64,000 nucleotides of DNA, taken from contig NZ_JPRI01000012.1 in the NCBI RefSeq assembly GCF_000737765.1, positions 496,001 through 560,000 on the forward strand, in the 5' to 3' direction. Below the pieces are notes generated by a model. The model did not search any database and was not told the DNA's origin. It was given only the letters and a program-made list of their open reading frames with translations. The translations under genes and the position numbers were made by a program. Shown here one piece after another: positions 50,434-59,599 of the stretch (position 1 is its first letter; each line of letters starts with the position of its first letter). The stretch is from Chryseobacterium vrystaatense (lineage in GTDB: Bacteria; Bacteroidota; Bacteroidia; Flavobacteriales; Weeksellaceae).

Positions 50434-51114
50434 TTATATGTCCTTTTTTAATTCTCTTGCTTTTTGGGAAAGCTCCTCCAAACTCAGGCCCTTATAGTTT
50501 ATAAATAGGTCATTATGATGATAATCCAGTTTTTGTAAAAGGAACGACAGGGAGCTAATTTCTGTCGAATTTAGATTCCCTACCACGACACTCCCTACCA
50601 ACCCCATCTTAGGCAATAATTCGGACAATTCCTTCTTACCTTTTGGTGTGATAGCCACCATTATGCTTCGTTTATCATTTGGATTGTCAAATTCACGAAT
50701 TAATCCCTGCTTCAGCAGACGCTTGATCACTTCAACACCTGAGGTTTTTTCCATAATCAGTTTATTGATCAGTTCAGTTTTCGTAAGAAAGGGATAGGTC
50801 ATCAGGACAATTAGAAACGAAAATTCATCTAAAGTATTGATATTACTTTCCTTTAAAGCTTTTTTAAAATATATTACTGCGTACCGATAAATAAAAACCA
50901 ACATCCTGGCTATTTCAGTGTTCTGATCCTGATTATCACGCACCCATTCTTCTTCGCCTCCCGCCAATTCTCTGGTATTCGGAGGCTGATGAATCTGGCC
51001 TGCATTTAAAAACCCCAAAAAGTCAGTCATATTATAATCTTTATCTCCCTGGTACTGGTTCTCGAATTCATATAGGTGATCGATAAGTTGTTTCAACACT
51101 TCTTTTGTGGCCAT
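50434..51114 (-). CDS. MarR family transcription regulator
   Basis: 226 residues, longer than the usual ~150. An N-terminal extension of about 75 residues (LIDHLYEFENQYQGDKDYNM) precedes the winged helix: EFSFLIVLMTYPFLTKTELI, NKLIMEKTSGVEVIKRLLKQ, LIREFDNPNDKRSIMVAITP (the DxR wing), KGKKELSELLPKMG. It likely senses a small molecule and controls itself and the monooxygenase gene behind it. Confidence 0.87.
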   Translation of the reverse strand: MATKEVLKQLIDHLYEFENQYQGDKDYNMTDFLGFLNAGQIHQPPNTRELAGGEEEWVRDNQDQNTEIARMLVFIYRYAVIYFKKALKESNINTLDEFSFLIVLMTYPFLTKTELINKLIMEKTSGVEVIKRLLKQGLIREFDNPNDKRSIMVAITPKGKKELSELLPKMGLVGSVVVGNLNSTEISSLSFLLQKLDYHHNDLFINYKGLSLEELSQKARELKKDI

Positions 51115-51363
51115 AAATTAAAATGTTTACGTCGTAAATTTACAAATAAAAATACGAATACATTCAAATTATTGCACAAATTAAATCTCAAATAGGTTAT
51201 ACTATAAAAACTTATAGCCATAAGTTGGTGCTGATTCGATATTGTTTTCCTTTATTATTTTTATATTTCGAATCCTATCATTTTCCGGGCTGTTATTTAT
51301 GAAAAGATTAGATAATTAAATGTCAAAAAATCTCGCTAAATTAACCTGTTAATTACCACCCCT

Positions 51364-52440
51364 ATGAAGAATCTTCAAGAAATTACGTTGCCTGCCCTTT
51401 CAGATACCGATTTACCAATGGCTTATCCTTCAGAAGGAAAACAATTACCTGAAACAGGGGTTGTTTTGGCTGCAGATGTGGGCGGGACCAAGACAGAACT
51501 TGCGCTTTTCCAGATCAAAAACAGAAAATTGGTTTCCATCAAAAGTGAACGGTACGCAACTACAGATCACCATTCATTTGTGAAGGCAATCCGCCAATTC
51601 CACGGAGATAAAACTTCTGCTATTGACTGTGCCTGTTTAGGGGTAGCCGGTGCGGTAGATGGTGACAAGGTTCAGGGAGTAAATTTCACCTGGGAAATAG
51701 ACGCTAAAAAATTAGAAGCTGATTTGGACATAAAGAGTGTCTTGCTTATTAATGACCTCCAGGCCAACGCTTACGGTTTGTCTGCACTTAAAGATTCAGA
51801 TTTTGAAACTATTTCCAAAGGTGAGAAAAGTGAAGGCAATGCTGTGGTCATTTCACCGGGAACAGGCCTTGGGGAAGCAGGAATGTATTGGGATGGCTCA
51901 TACTTCCATCCCTATGCTACAGAAGGTGGTCATTCTAATTTTGCACCGGGTACTGAACTGGATCTGGAACTATGGACGTTTTTACATAAGAAATTTAAAC
52001 ATGTAAGCTGGGAAAGAGTCATTTCCGGGCAGGGCATCAACAATATATATGAATTCCTACGAAGCTACAGAGGCGGGAAAGAGCCTGACTGGCTCACAAA
52101 GCAGTTAAAAAGTGACAGTCCCTCCAAAGCGATATCTTCCGCAGCTATAGAAAAAAAAGATTCAGTGTGTGTTGAAACCATGCAGCTGTTTTTAAAATAT
52201 CTGGCTGTGGAATGCAGCCAACTTGCCCTGAAAGCAAAAGCTACCAGTGGAATTTATATTGGTGGAGGAATTACCCCTAAAATTCTCAGTTTGATTGATA
52301 AAAAGGAATTCTTCAAAAATTTTATTACCGTCGGACGAATGGAACATTTGCTAAAAACCACTCCCATTAAAGTAGTTCTTAATGATAAAACAGCTTTAAT
52401 GGGAGCGGCCTATTATGCGGCAATGGGCATTCAGAAATGA
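51364..52440 (+). CDS. glk: Glucokinase
   Basis: 358 residues of the Glk (PF02685-type) family. The ATP/phosphate loop is VLAADVGGTKTELALFQ, then CACLGVAGAVDGDKVQGV, LLINDLQANAYGL with the catalytic Asp, VISPGTGLGEAGMYWDG, ATEGGHSNFAP with the sugar-binding Glu/His, and GGGITPKI near the end. It phosphorylates glucose to glucose 6-phosphate. It is convergent with pgi, six bases between the stop codons, and feeds the pentose phosphate operon on the other strand. Confidence 0.92.
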   Translation: MKNLQEITLPALSDTDLPMAYPSEGKQLPETGVVLAADVGGTKTELALFQIKNRKLVSIKSERYATTDHHSFVKAIRQFHGDKTSAIDCACLGVAGAVDGDKVQGVNFTWEIDAKKLEADLDIKSVLLINDLQANAYGLSALKDSDFETISKGEKSEGNAVVISPGTGLGEAGMYWDGSYFHPYATEGGHSNFAPGTELDLELWTFLHKKFKHVSWERVISGQGINNIYEFLRSYRGGKEPDWLTKQLKSDSPSKAISSAAIEKKDSVCVETMQLFLKYLAVECSQLALKAKATSGIYIGGGITPKILSLIDKKEFFKNFITVGRMEHLLKTTPIKVVLNDKTALMGAAYYAAMGIQK

Positions 52441-52446
52441 TAAGAA

Positions 52447-54102
52447 TTATACCTTTCGCCAGTTTTTATACGCATTGATTAATCCGTTGGTAGAAGCATC
52501 GTGAGAATCTATTTTATCATTATTGTCCAGCTCCGGGAGTACATTAGTGGCTAATTGTTTCCCGAGTTCCACCCCCCATTGGTCAAAACTGAAAATGTTC
52601 CAGATAACCCCCTGCACAAAGATTTTATGTTCATAAAGTGCAGTAAGCGCTCCTAATGAAAATGGAGTAATCTCTTTCAGTAAAAAAGAGTTGGTCGGCT
52701 TATTTCCGGTAAAAACTTTAAACGGAATTAATTTTTCCATTTCTGATTTTTCCATTCCTGTATCTTTCAGCTCGGCAGCAACCTGCTCAGCATTTTTTCC
52801 GTTCATCAAAGCTTCTGTTTGGGCTATAAAATTCGAAACCAATATTTTGTGGTGATCGCCCACAGGATTATGACTGATTGCCGGTGCAATAAAATCACAT
52901 GGAATCAAATGAGTGCCCTGGTGGACCAATTGATAAAATGCATGCTGTCCATTGGTCCCGGGTTCGCCCCAAACAATAGGTCCGGTACTGTAGGTGACAT
53001 CATTTCCATTTCGGTCGGTATGTTTTCCGTTGCTCTCCATATTTCCCTGTTGAAAATAGGCCGGAAAACGGTGCATATACTGGTCATAAGGAAATATAGC
53101 TTCTGTTTCTGAACCGAAAAAATTGGTGTACCACAACCCTACCAAAGCCATAATCACGGGAATATTTTCTTTAAAATCTGTCGTTCTAAAATGATGATCA
53201 GTTGACTCAGCCCCTTTCAGTAATTCTTCAAAATGATCATACCCTATCGTGAGTGCAATGGAAAGACCAATACTGCTCCAAAGACTGTACCGGCCGCCTA
53301 CCCAATCCCAAAAAACGAACATATTTTCGGGATCAATTCCAAATTTTTTCACACCTTCCCCATTCGTTGAAAGTGCTACAAAATGTTTAGCCACAAATTG
53401 TTCATCTTTAGCAGATTTCAGAAACCAGTCCCGCGCGGTTTGTGCATTGGTCATCGTTTCCTGTGTGGTGAAAGTCTTTGAGGCTATGGTAAAAAGTGTT
53501 TCTTCGGGATCTAAATTTTTTAAAATTTCCACGATTTGAGTCCCATCTACATTGGAAACAAAATAAGCCTGAATTCCCTCAATCCAATAAGGTTTTAGTG
53601 CTTCAGTAACCATCACCGGGCCCAAATCACTTCCTCCTATCCCAATATTGACAATATTCTTAATTTTTTTCCCGGAATAGCCTTTCCATTCTCCACTATG
53701 AATTTTTTCACAAAAGGCCTTCATCTTCTGGCGGGTTTCGCGAACTTCCGGCATTATATCTTCGCCATCAATATTCATGGGCTGGCCAGAGAAATTTCGC
53801 AACGCCATATGCATGACGGCACGATGTTCTGTTCCATTGATTTTTTCTCCGTCAAAAATCGATTTCACCGCATTTTTCACCTGACAATCTTCGGCCAGCT
53901 GCTGCAGTTTTTCCAGCGTTTGGTCTGTGATGATGTTTTTGGAATAATCAAAAAGAATCTCATTAAACTGTATCGACATTTTTTCAAATCTTTTGGGATC
54001 TTTTTTAAAAAGATCTTTAATCTGAACGGTTTTCATTTCAGCATGATGTGCCAGCAATGCTTTCCAGGCTGCTGTTTGTGTTGGGTTTATGGTAGGAAAC
54101 AT
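52447..54102 (-). CDS. pgi: Glucose-6-phosphate isomerase
   Basis: 551 residues, full length for the large bacterial PGI type. The signature IGIGGSDLGPVMV, FTIASKTFTTQETMTNA, the second signature GGRYSLWSSIGLSIAL, GTHLIPCDFIAPAIS with the His, and the active-site Lys near the end (SFDQWGVELGKQLA) are all there. It interconverts glucose 6-phosphate and fructose 6-phosphate, joining glycolysis and the oxidative pentose phosphate branch. It is the last gene of the leftward operon, 120 bp after zwf. Confidence 0.95.
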   Translation of the reverse strand: MFPTINPTQTAAWKALLAHHAEMKTVQIKDLFKKDPKRFEKMSIQFNEILFDYSKNIITDQTLEKLQQLAEDCQVKNAVKSIFDGEKINGTEHRAVMHMALRNFSGQPMNIDGEDIMPEVRETRQKMKAFCEKIHSGEWKGYSGKKIKNIVNIGIGGSDLGPVMVTEALKPYWIEGIQAYFVSNVDGTQIVEILKNLDPEETLFTIASKTFTTQETMTNAQTARDWFLKSAKDEQFVAKHFVALSTNGEGVKKFGIDPENMFVFWDWVGGRYSLWSSIGLSIALTIGYDHFEELLKGAESTDHHFRTTDFKENIPVIMALVGLWYTNFFGSETEAIFPYDQYMHRFPAYFQQGNMESNGKHTDRNGNDVTYSTGPIVWGEPGTNGQHAFYQLVHQGTHLIPCDFIAPAISHNPVGDHHKILVSNFIAQTEALMNGKNAEQVAAELKDTGMEKSEMEKLIPFKVFTGNKPTNSFLLKEITPFSLGALTALYEHKIFVQGVIWNIFSFDQWGVELGKQLATNVLPELDNNDKIDSHDASTNGLINAYKNWRKV

Positions 54103-54222
54103 TTTTTTACTTTTTTATTAATATTTTACGTTCTAAGAACATGTATTGAGGTTAAGGAAAAATCTAGAAAATCAGGAGCTTGTTTTAAACCAATTAAAAA
54201 TTTAAACCTCCTCTGCGTTTTC

Positions 54223-55737
54223 TTATTTTTTGTCAGGAAGATTGATCCAGTGAAAACCATCTTTTGCAATGAGTGCTTCTGCGTTTTCAGGACCCCATGA
54301 GTTGGCGGGATAATTCGGGAAGTTGTTCATTTTATTATTTTCCCAATAATCAAGAACCGGCATGACCACTTCCCAGGCTGCTTCTACCTGATCTGCGCGC
54401 ATAAATAAGGTCTGATCTCCTGAAATAACATCCAGCAAAAGGGTCTCATAGGCTTCCGGAGCATCTATTTTTGTTTTTGCGGAATAGTCAAATACCATAT
54501 CTACCGTATTCAAATTCATTTCAAGACCCGGTATTTTGCTTTCGAGCTGGAATCTAATCGCCATATCGGGTTGAATACTGATGATCAGTCTGTTCTGTTT
54601 CAGGAAATTTTGCTTTCCATTATTGAACATATTATGGGGAACTTCCCGAAACTGGATGATAATATGTGAAGCCGATTTAAAAAGCCTTTTGCCTGTGCGC
54701 AGATAAAAAGGAACCCCCTGCCAGCGCCAGTTATCGATATTAAATTTCATCGCAGCATAGGTTTCAGTGTTAGAATCCGGGGCTACATCAACTTCTTCAC
54801 GATAACCGGAAACTTCTTTTCCTTCTACCCAACCCGGACCATACTGCCCTCTTACGGCAACCGTATCTATCGTTCCCGGTACAATTTTCCGTATCGCTTT
54901 CAGAACATCTACTTTCCGGTCACGTACAAGATCGGCATCAAAGTTTACTGGCGGTTCCATGGCGATGATGCACAATAATTGCAGCAGGTGGTTCTGAATC
55001 ATATCCCGCAAGATTCCGGAATGGTCAAAATAACCTCCCCTGTCTTCCACTCCGATTTGTTCGGTAACGGAAATCTGTACATGTTCAATATGGGTACGGT
55101 TCCAAAGTGGCTCCATAATGGTATTGGCAAAACGAAAAGCCATTACATTCTGAACGACCTCTTTTCCCAAATAATGGTCTATTCTGTAGATTTGCTTTTC
55201 ATCAAAAATCGTCAGTAACTTTGCGTTTAAAGCCTTTGCAGATTCGAGATCCCTGCCAAATGGCTTCTCAATAATGATGCGCGTGGTTTCTTTATTGTTG
55301 TCTAATTTACTTTTTGAAATGTTCTCTGCGATGGTACAGAATAAATCCGGTGAAACAGCGCAGTAATACAATATTGAAGGGTCCTGCTTCCATTCGGTTG
55401 CCAACTTATTAATTTTCTGATCAAACTCATTATAAGAGGCGACATCTTTGATATCTGATGCCTGATAAGAAATATTGGCGGAAAACTTAGCCCATTCGTC
55501 TTTCTTAGCCTTACCTGTCCTAGAAAATTCATTGATCCCGGCCAATAGGGAATCCCTGTATTTTTCGTCGGTGAACTCGGTCCTTGAAGTCCCGATTATA
55601 GCAAATTTTTCAGGTAAGCGGTTTTCAAGAAAAAGATTGTAAAGAGCCGGAATAATTTTCCGTTTAGCTAAATCTCCGTTACCTCCGAAAATAATTAAAA
55701 CTGTGGGATTTACTTTTATATTTGATGTGTTTGCCAT
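54223..55737 (-). CDS. zwf: Glucose-6-phosphate 1-dehydrogenase
   Basis: 504 residues. The nucleotide loop is FGGNGDLAKRKIIPALYNL, the active-site motif is RIDHYLGKEVVQNVMAFRFAN with the catalytic His, FEKPFG-type IIIEKPFGRDLESAKALN, and WRWQGVPFYLRTGKRL. It oxidises glucose 6-phosphate to 6-phosphogluconolactone. It lies 37 bp after gnd. The lactonase that normally follows this step is not in the cluster. Confidence 0.95.
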   Translation of the reverse strand: MANTSNIKVNPTVLIIFGGNGDLAKRKIIPALYNLFLENRLPEKFAIIGTSRTEFTDEKYRDSLLAGINEFSRTGKAKKDEWAKFSANISYQASDIKDVASYNEFDQKINKLATEWKQDPSILYYCAVSPDLFCTIAENISKSKLDNNKETTRIIIEKPFGRDLESAKALNAKLLTIFDEKQIYRIDHYLGKEVVQNVMAFRFANTIMEPLWNRTHIEHVQISVTEQIGVEDRGGYFDHSGILRDMIQNHLLQLLCIIAMEPPVNFDADLVRDRKVDVLKAIRKIVPGTIDTVAVRGQYGPGWVEGKEVSGYREEVDVAPDSNTETYAAMKFNIDNWRWQGVPFYLRTGKRLFKSASHIIIQFREVPHNMFNNGKQNFLKQNRLIISIQPDMAIRFQLESKIPGLEMNLNTVDMVFDYSAKTKIDAPEAYETLLLDVISGDQTLFMRADQVEAAWEVVMPVLDYWENNKMNNFPNYPANSWGPENAEALIAKDGFHWINLPDKK

Positions 55738-55774
55738 TGTTTAATTTTTATAAATTTCTGATTAAAAAAACAGT

Positions 55775-57208
55775 TTAACTTTTACGATCTTCCGTCCATT
55801 CGGTGTGAAAAACACCTTCCCTGCCCTTCAGTTCGTAAGTATGCGAACCAAAGTAATCCCGTTGTGCCTGGATAAGGTTGGTCGGCATATTTTCACTCCG
55901 GAAATCATCGAAATAACTTAATGCCGCAGAAAATGCAGGTACAGAAATTCCATGGGTTACCGCATCAGAAACAATGGTACGGATACCCGGAATGGTTTTG
56001 GCAACTTTACCCGCAACAGCTTCATCCAAAAGTAAATGCTGTAACTTCGGATTTCTGTTAAAGGCCGCATAAATATCTTCCAAAAACTGGGATCGGATAA
56101 TGCATCCTCCACGCCAGATCTTTGCAATGAGATCTAAATTCAGATTGTACTTCAATTCTTCATTCCCCTGATAGAGTAAGTGCATTCCCTGAGCGTAAGC
56201 GGAAACCATAGCAAAATAAAAAGCATCCTCCAGCTTATCCAAATAATCACTTTCATTTTTTTGTTGATGCATTTCGGTTACATCGGGATATATTTTCGAA
56301 GCCTGAGTTCGTACATCTTTTAGACTTGAAAGATCACGCATGGAAACAGCAATGTCAATGATTGGTGTGGGAAGGTGTAAATCCATGGCTGCCTGAGAAG
56401 TCCATTTACCCGTTCCTTTAGCTTTAGCCTCATCTCTGATACTGTCCAGTAAAAGATGATCTTCCCCTTCATTTTTGTACGTGAAGATATCTGTGGTAAT
56501 TTCTAACAGATAGGATTGTAAATGACCTTCGTTCCATTTTTTATACACCTGATAGATCTGATCATTCTTCATTTGAAGACCTTTCTTCATGATTTCATAG
56601 GATTCAGAGATGAGCTGCATGATCGCATACTCAATTCCGTTGTGCACCATTTTTACAAAATGACCCGCAGAACGATCTCCCATAAAGCCAACGGTAGGTT
56701 CACCATTAACATGAGCTGCAATTTTTTTCAGAATAGGCTTAATGATTTCGTACGCTTCCCTGTCGCCGCCGGGCATCATACTTGGACCTCTTCGTGCACC
56801 TTCTTCACCTCCTGAAACGCCCATTCCCACAAAATGAAGGCCTTTACCTTCCAGCTCTTTATACCTCCTTTCGGTATCTGTATAATGTGAATTTCCTCCA
56901 TCAATGATGATATCGCCCTTATCCAAAACAGCCAGCAATTCTTTAATCACACTGTCTACTATTTCACCGGCAGGAACTAACATCATGACAACCTTCGGGC
57001 TTGTAAGACTGTCTGTAAATTCCTTTATATTGGAATACCCATGAATATTTTCATTATTTAAATTATTCAGGGTGGTTACTTTATCTGCACTATTGTCGTA
57101 TCCGGCACAGTGATAACCGTGGTCAGCGATATTTTGCAAAAGGTTGGAACCCATCGTCCCGAGACCTATCATTCCGAATGCATTCTGACTTTTATTTTCT
57201 TGTTTCAT
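55775..57208 (-). CDS. gnd: 6-phosphogluconate dehydrogenase, decarboxylating
   Basis: 477 residues, the long homodimeric type. The cofactor loop is GMIGLGTMGSNLLQNIADHG, then VMMLVPAGEIVDSVI, IIDGGNSHYTDTERRYKEL, MGVSGGEEGARRGPSMMPGG, FVKMVHNGIEYAIMQLISE with Lys and Asn/Glu of the active site, and the C-terminal YFGSHTYELKGREGVFHTEW. It converts 6-phosphogluconate to ribulose 5-phosphate and CO2. Confidence 0.95.
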   Translation of the reverse strand: MKQENKSQNAFGMIGLGTMGSNLLQNIADHGYHCAGYDNSADKVTTLNNLNNENIHGYSNIKEFTDSLTSPKVVMMLVPAGEIVDSVIKELLAVLDKGDIIIDGGNSHYTDTERRYKELEGKGLHFVGMGVSGGEEGARRGPSMMPGGDREAYEIIKPILKKIAAHVNGEPTVGFMGDRSAGHFVKMVHNGIEYAIMQLISESYEIMKKGLQMKNDQIYQVYKKWNEGHLQSYLLEITTDIFTYKNEGEDHLLLDSIRDEAKAKGTGKWTSQAAMDLHLPTPIIDIAVSMRDLSSLKDVRTQASKIYPDVTEMHQQKNESDYLDKLEDAFYFAMVSAYAQGMHLLYQGNEELKYNLNLDLIAKIWRGGCIIRSQFLEDIYAAFNRNPKLQHLLLDEAVAGKVAKTIPGIRTIVSDAVTHGISVPAFSAALSYFDDFRSENMPTNLIQAQRDYFGSHTYELKGREGVFHTEWTEDRKS

Positions 57209-57298
57209 CTGTAGATTTTTATTGTTTTTTAAGGCCCTAGGATTATCGCCAATTCTCTCCTGTATTTATATTGGTCAAATCATAGCGATATCATCCTA

Positions 57299-57922
57299 TT
57301 ATTTACGTATAAAATTTTCGAGAATATGTTGAGTTGTTTCAAAATCTGTATGAAGAATACTATTGATTCCCATATTTCCAGCGGCATCGACTAACATTGG
57401 CCGGTCGTCAAAATAAAGACATTCATCGGGTTTCACCTGGGTGATATCCATGGCCATCTTAAAAATTCGGGGATCGGGTTTTCGGACACCTAAATAACAT
57501 GATGAGAAAAAGCCATCAAAAACTTGGTGTAAGTTAAAGGTCTGAATCCGGTATTCATTCAGGTCTAGGTTTTCGTTACTGAGTGCAAATACAGGCAGGT
57601 CAGTTTGTTTTTTCCATTTTTTGACCCATTCCAGGAGATGTGGTAATTCTGTGGACTGAGAAAAAATAAATTCCTTAAACTGTTCTTTCGTAAAGTCACG
57701 GGGGGTGTGAAATAGAACGGTATTTAAATATTGATCGAAAGAAACGCTTCCTATCTCAAAAACATTGTAGATGAAATTGTGCAGAATATTCATTTCTTTA
57801 AAGTCGAAATTAAAAATTTCCGCAGCCTTCTCCCTTGAATTGTAATCCCAGCCATTGGTAAGCAATACTCCGCCAATATCCATAAAGATTACTTTTATTT
57901 TCGATGCATTAAATTCAGTCAT
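57299..57922 (-). CDS. HAD-superfamily phosphatase inside the pentose phosphate operon
   Basis: 207 residues of the HAD IA type. Motif I is VIFMDIGGVLLTNGWD (DxxG instead of the usual DxD, so the second Asp is Gly), motif II VFALSNE, motif III Lys in GVRKPDPRIF, motif IV CLYFDDRP. The gene starts three bases after the tal stop, so it belongs to the operon. The missing second Asp in motif I questions plain phosphatase activity; some family members with this pattern are inactive or act on other phosphoryl groups. A housekeeping role on sugar phosphates is inference. Confidence 0.83.
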   Translation of the reverse strand: MTEFNASKIKVIFMDIGGVLLTNGWDYNSREKAAEIFNFDFKEMNILHNFIYNVFEIGSVSFDQYLNTVLFHTPRDFTKEQFKEFIFSQSTELPHLLEWVKKWKKQTDLPVFALSNENLDLNEYRIQTFNLHQVFDGFFSSCYLGVRKPDPRIFKMAMDITQVKPDECLYFDDRPMLVDAAGNMGINSILHTDFETTQHILENFIRK

Positions 57923-57925
57923 TGT

Positions 57926-59017
57926 TTATTCTTTTTTGCGTTTTTTATCATGAATGCTTTTAAGCAATTGCTCGTAGGCCTTGTTAAATTTCTCTATCCC
58001 TTCATCTTCAAGCTTTTGCGTGATTTTGTCAATATCAATTCCTTTATTGCTAAGTTCTTCCATTGTTTTACCAGCATCCTCTACATGGGCCGTCAGTGTT
58101 TCAGCCACTTTTCCATGATCGCGAAACGCATCAATCGTTTCTAAAGGGAGTGTATTGACGGTATCATTTCCGATAATACTTTCCACATAGAGTACATCAC
58201 TGAGTGAGGGATCTTTTGCTCCGGTACTCGCGTAAAGCACCCTTTGTTTCTGCGCTCCCTTTTCTTCCAGTTTTTTAAAACGGTCACCAGAAATCATTTC
58301 AAGATAGATCTGGTATGCCATTTTTGCGGAAGCAATAGCTGTTTTTCCTTTCAGATCTGCTGCATCTTTTTCTTTCAGCATAGGATCTACCATCACATCA
58401 ATACGGCTGAGAAAGAAGCTGGCAACGGAAGAGACATTATTGATCGGATTGCCTTCTTTTAGCCTGTCTTCGAGCCCGCCCATAAAAGCTTCTGTAACTT
58501 CTTTATAACGGGGAAGCCCAAAAAGCAGTGTGACGTTAATATTAATGCCTTCGCGAAGGCATTCACGTATTGCAATAAGACCTTCTTGAGTTCCCGGAAT
58601 TTTGATCATGACATTTTTACGGTTTACTCTTTTCCACAGCTCTCTTGCCTGCTCAATAGTTCCGTCTGTATCACGAGCCAGAAAAGGCGACACTTCCAGA
58701 CTCACAAAACCATCCGTCCCATTCGTTTTCTCATATACCGGTTTAAAAATATCAGCAGCTTTCTGAATGTCAGAAATGGCCATATCAAAAAAGATAGCGG
58801 CATTATCTTCTTCAGTCTTTGAAAGTCTGATGATATCTTCATCATAGTCTGAACTTCCGCTGATGGCCTTTTCAAAAATGGCAGGATTAGAAGTTAAGCC
58901 CCGCAGATCATCCTGATCAATCAGATTTTGAAGCTTACCGGATCTCATGATTTCACGGTCCAGCAAATCGAGCCAAATGCTTTGTTTAAACGCTCTTATT
59001 TTATTTAATGGATTCAT
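57926..59017 (-). CDS. tal: Transaldolase
   Basis: 363 residues, the long TalB2-like type often found with tkt and gnd. Landmarks are SIWLDLLDREIM, GLTSNPAIFEKAISGSSDYD, the Schiff-base Lys in VMIKIPGTQEG, INVTLLFGLPRYKEVTEAF, and YASTGAKDPSLSDVLYVESI. It moves a dihydroxyacetone unit between sugar phosphates. It lies 51 bp after rpiB. Confidence 0.93.
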   Translation of the reverse strand: MNPLNKIRAFKQSIWLDLLDREIMRSGKLQNLIDQDDLRGLTSNPAIFEKAISGSSDYDEDIIRLSKTEEDNAAIFFDMAISDIQKAADIFKPVYEKTNGTDGFVSLEVSPFLARDTDGTIEQARELWKRVNRKNVMIKIPGTQEGLIAIRECLREGININVTLLFGLPRYKEVTEAFMGGLEDRLKEGNPINNVSSVASFFLSRIDVMVDPMLKEKDAADLKGKTAIASAKMAYQIYLEMISGDRFKKLEEKGAQKQRVLYASTGAKDPSLSDVLYVESIIGNDTVNTLPLETIDAFRDHGKVAETLTAHVEDAGKTMEELSNKGIDIDKITQKLEDEGIEKFNKAYEQLLKSIHDKKRKKE

Positions 59018-59068
59018 TTTTCTTATTTTAAAAAAGATTATATTTTGAAAGATTGGAAAAGCATCTCC

Positions 59069-59533
59069 CTATGGATGGTCTTCCAGATTCTGAATTTTTT
59101 TGAGGCGTCTCAGATGTCTTTCTGCTCCTATAAACCTGGCATTAAGAAAAGCCAAAACCAGTTCTTCTGCACTTGCATAGCCCGTCACACGGCCGCCAAG
59201 ACAGATTAAATTCATATCATCATCTTCAACGCCCTGGTGTGCTGAGAAATAATCTGTAATTAAGCACGCTCTTACCTTGGGAACTTTATTAGCTGCAATA
59301 CATGCACCTACACCGCTTCCGCAAATAGCAATCCCGCGAAAGACGGTACCTTCAGCTACATCCTTTGCAAGTGGAATCACATAATCAGGAAAATCATCGG
59401 AACTGTTCAGTTCCATTGCGCCATAATCTACCGGTTCAAATTGATTTTCAATTAAAAAAGACTTTATTCTTTCTTTGAGTTCAAAACCGCCATGATCTGC
59501 ACAAATCCCTATTTTTTTTTGTACTATTGACAT
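59069..59533 (-). CDS. rpiB: Ribose-5-phosphate isomerase B
   Basis: 154 residues of the RpiB/LacAB family: IGICADHGGFELKERIKSFL, VDYGA, DDFPDYVIPLAKDV, GIAICGSGVGACIAANKVPK with the catalytic Cys, RACLITDYFSAHQGVEDDDM with His, and LGGRVTGYASAEELV. It interconverts ribulose 5-phosphate and ribose 5-phosphate. It sits between tkt and tal. Confidence 0.94.
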   Translation of the reverse strand: MSIVQKKIGICADHGGFELKERIKSFLIENQFEPVDYGAMELNSSDDFPDYVIPLAKDVAEGTVFRGIAICGSGVGACIAANKVPKVRACLITDYFSAHQGVEDDDMNLICLGGRVTGYASAEELVLAFLNARFIGAERHLRRLKKIQNLEDHP

Positions 59534-59599
59534 TCTTCTTTTTATTTAATTGAGAAATGATTTTGTAGGAGAAAAGGATATTTAAATTCGTAAAAAATT

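Noticed and set aside
53698..54300. 200-codon plus-strand frame
   Set aside because: Antisense to pgi and zwf, both of which have complete family signatures.
58547..58560. TTCGCGAA palindrome in the tal gene as a further dyad
   Set aside because: It shares only the eight central bases, has other arms, lies inside a coding sequence and has no promoter at the expected distance.
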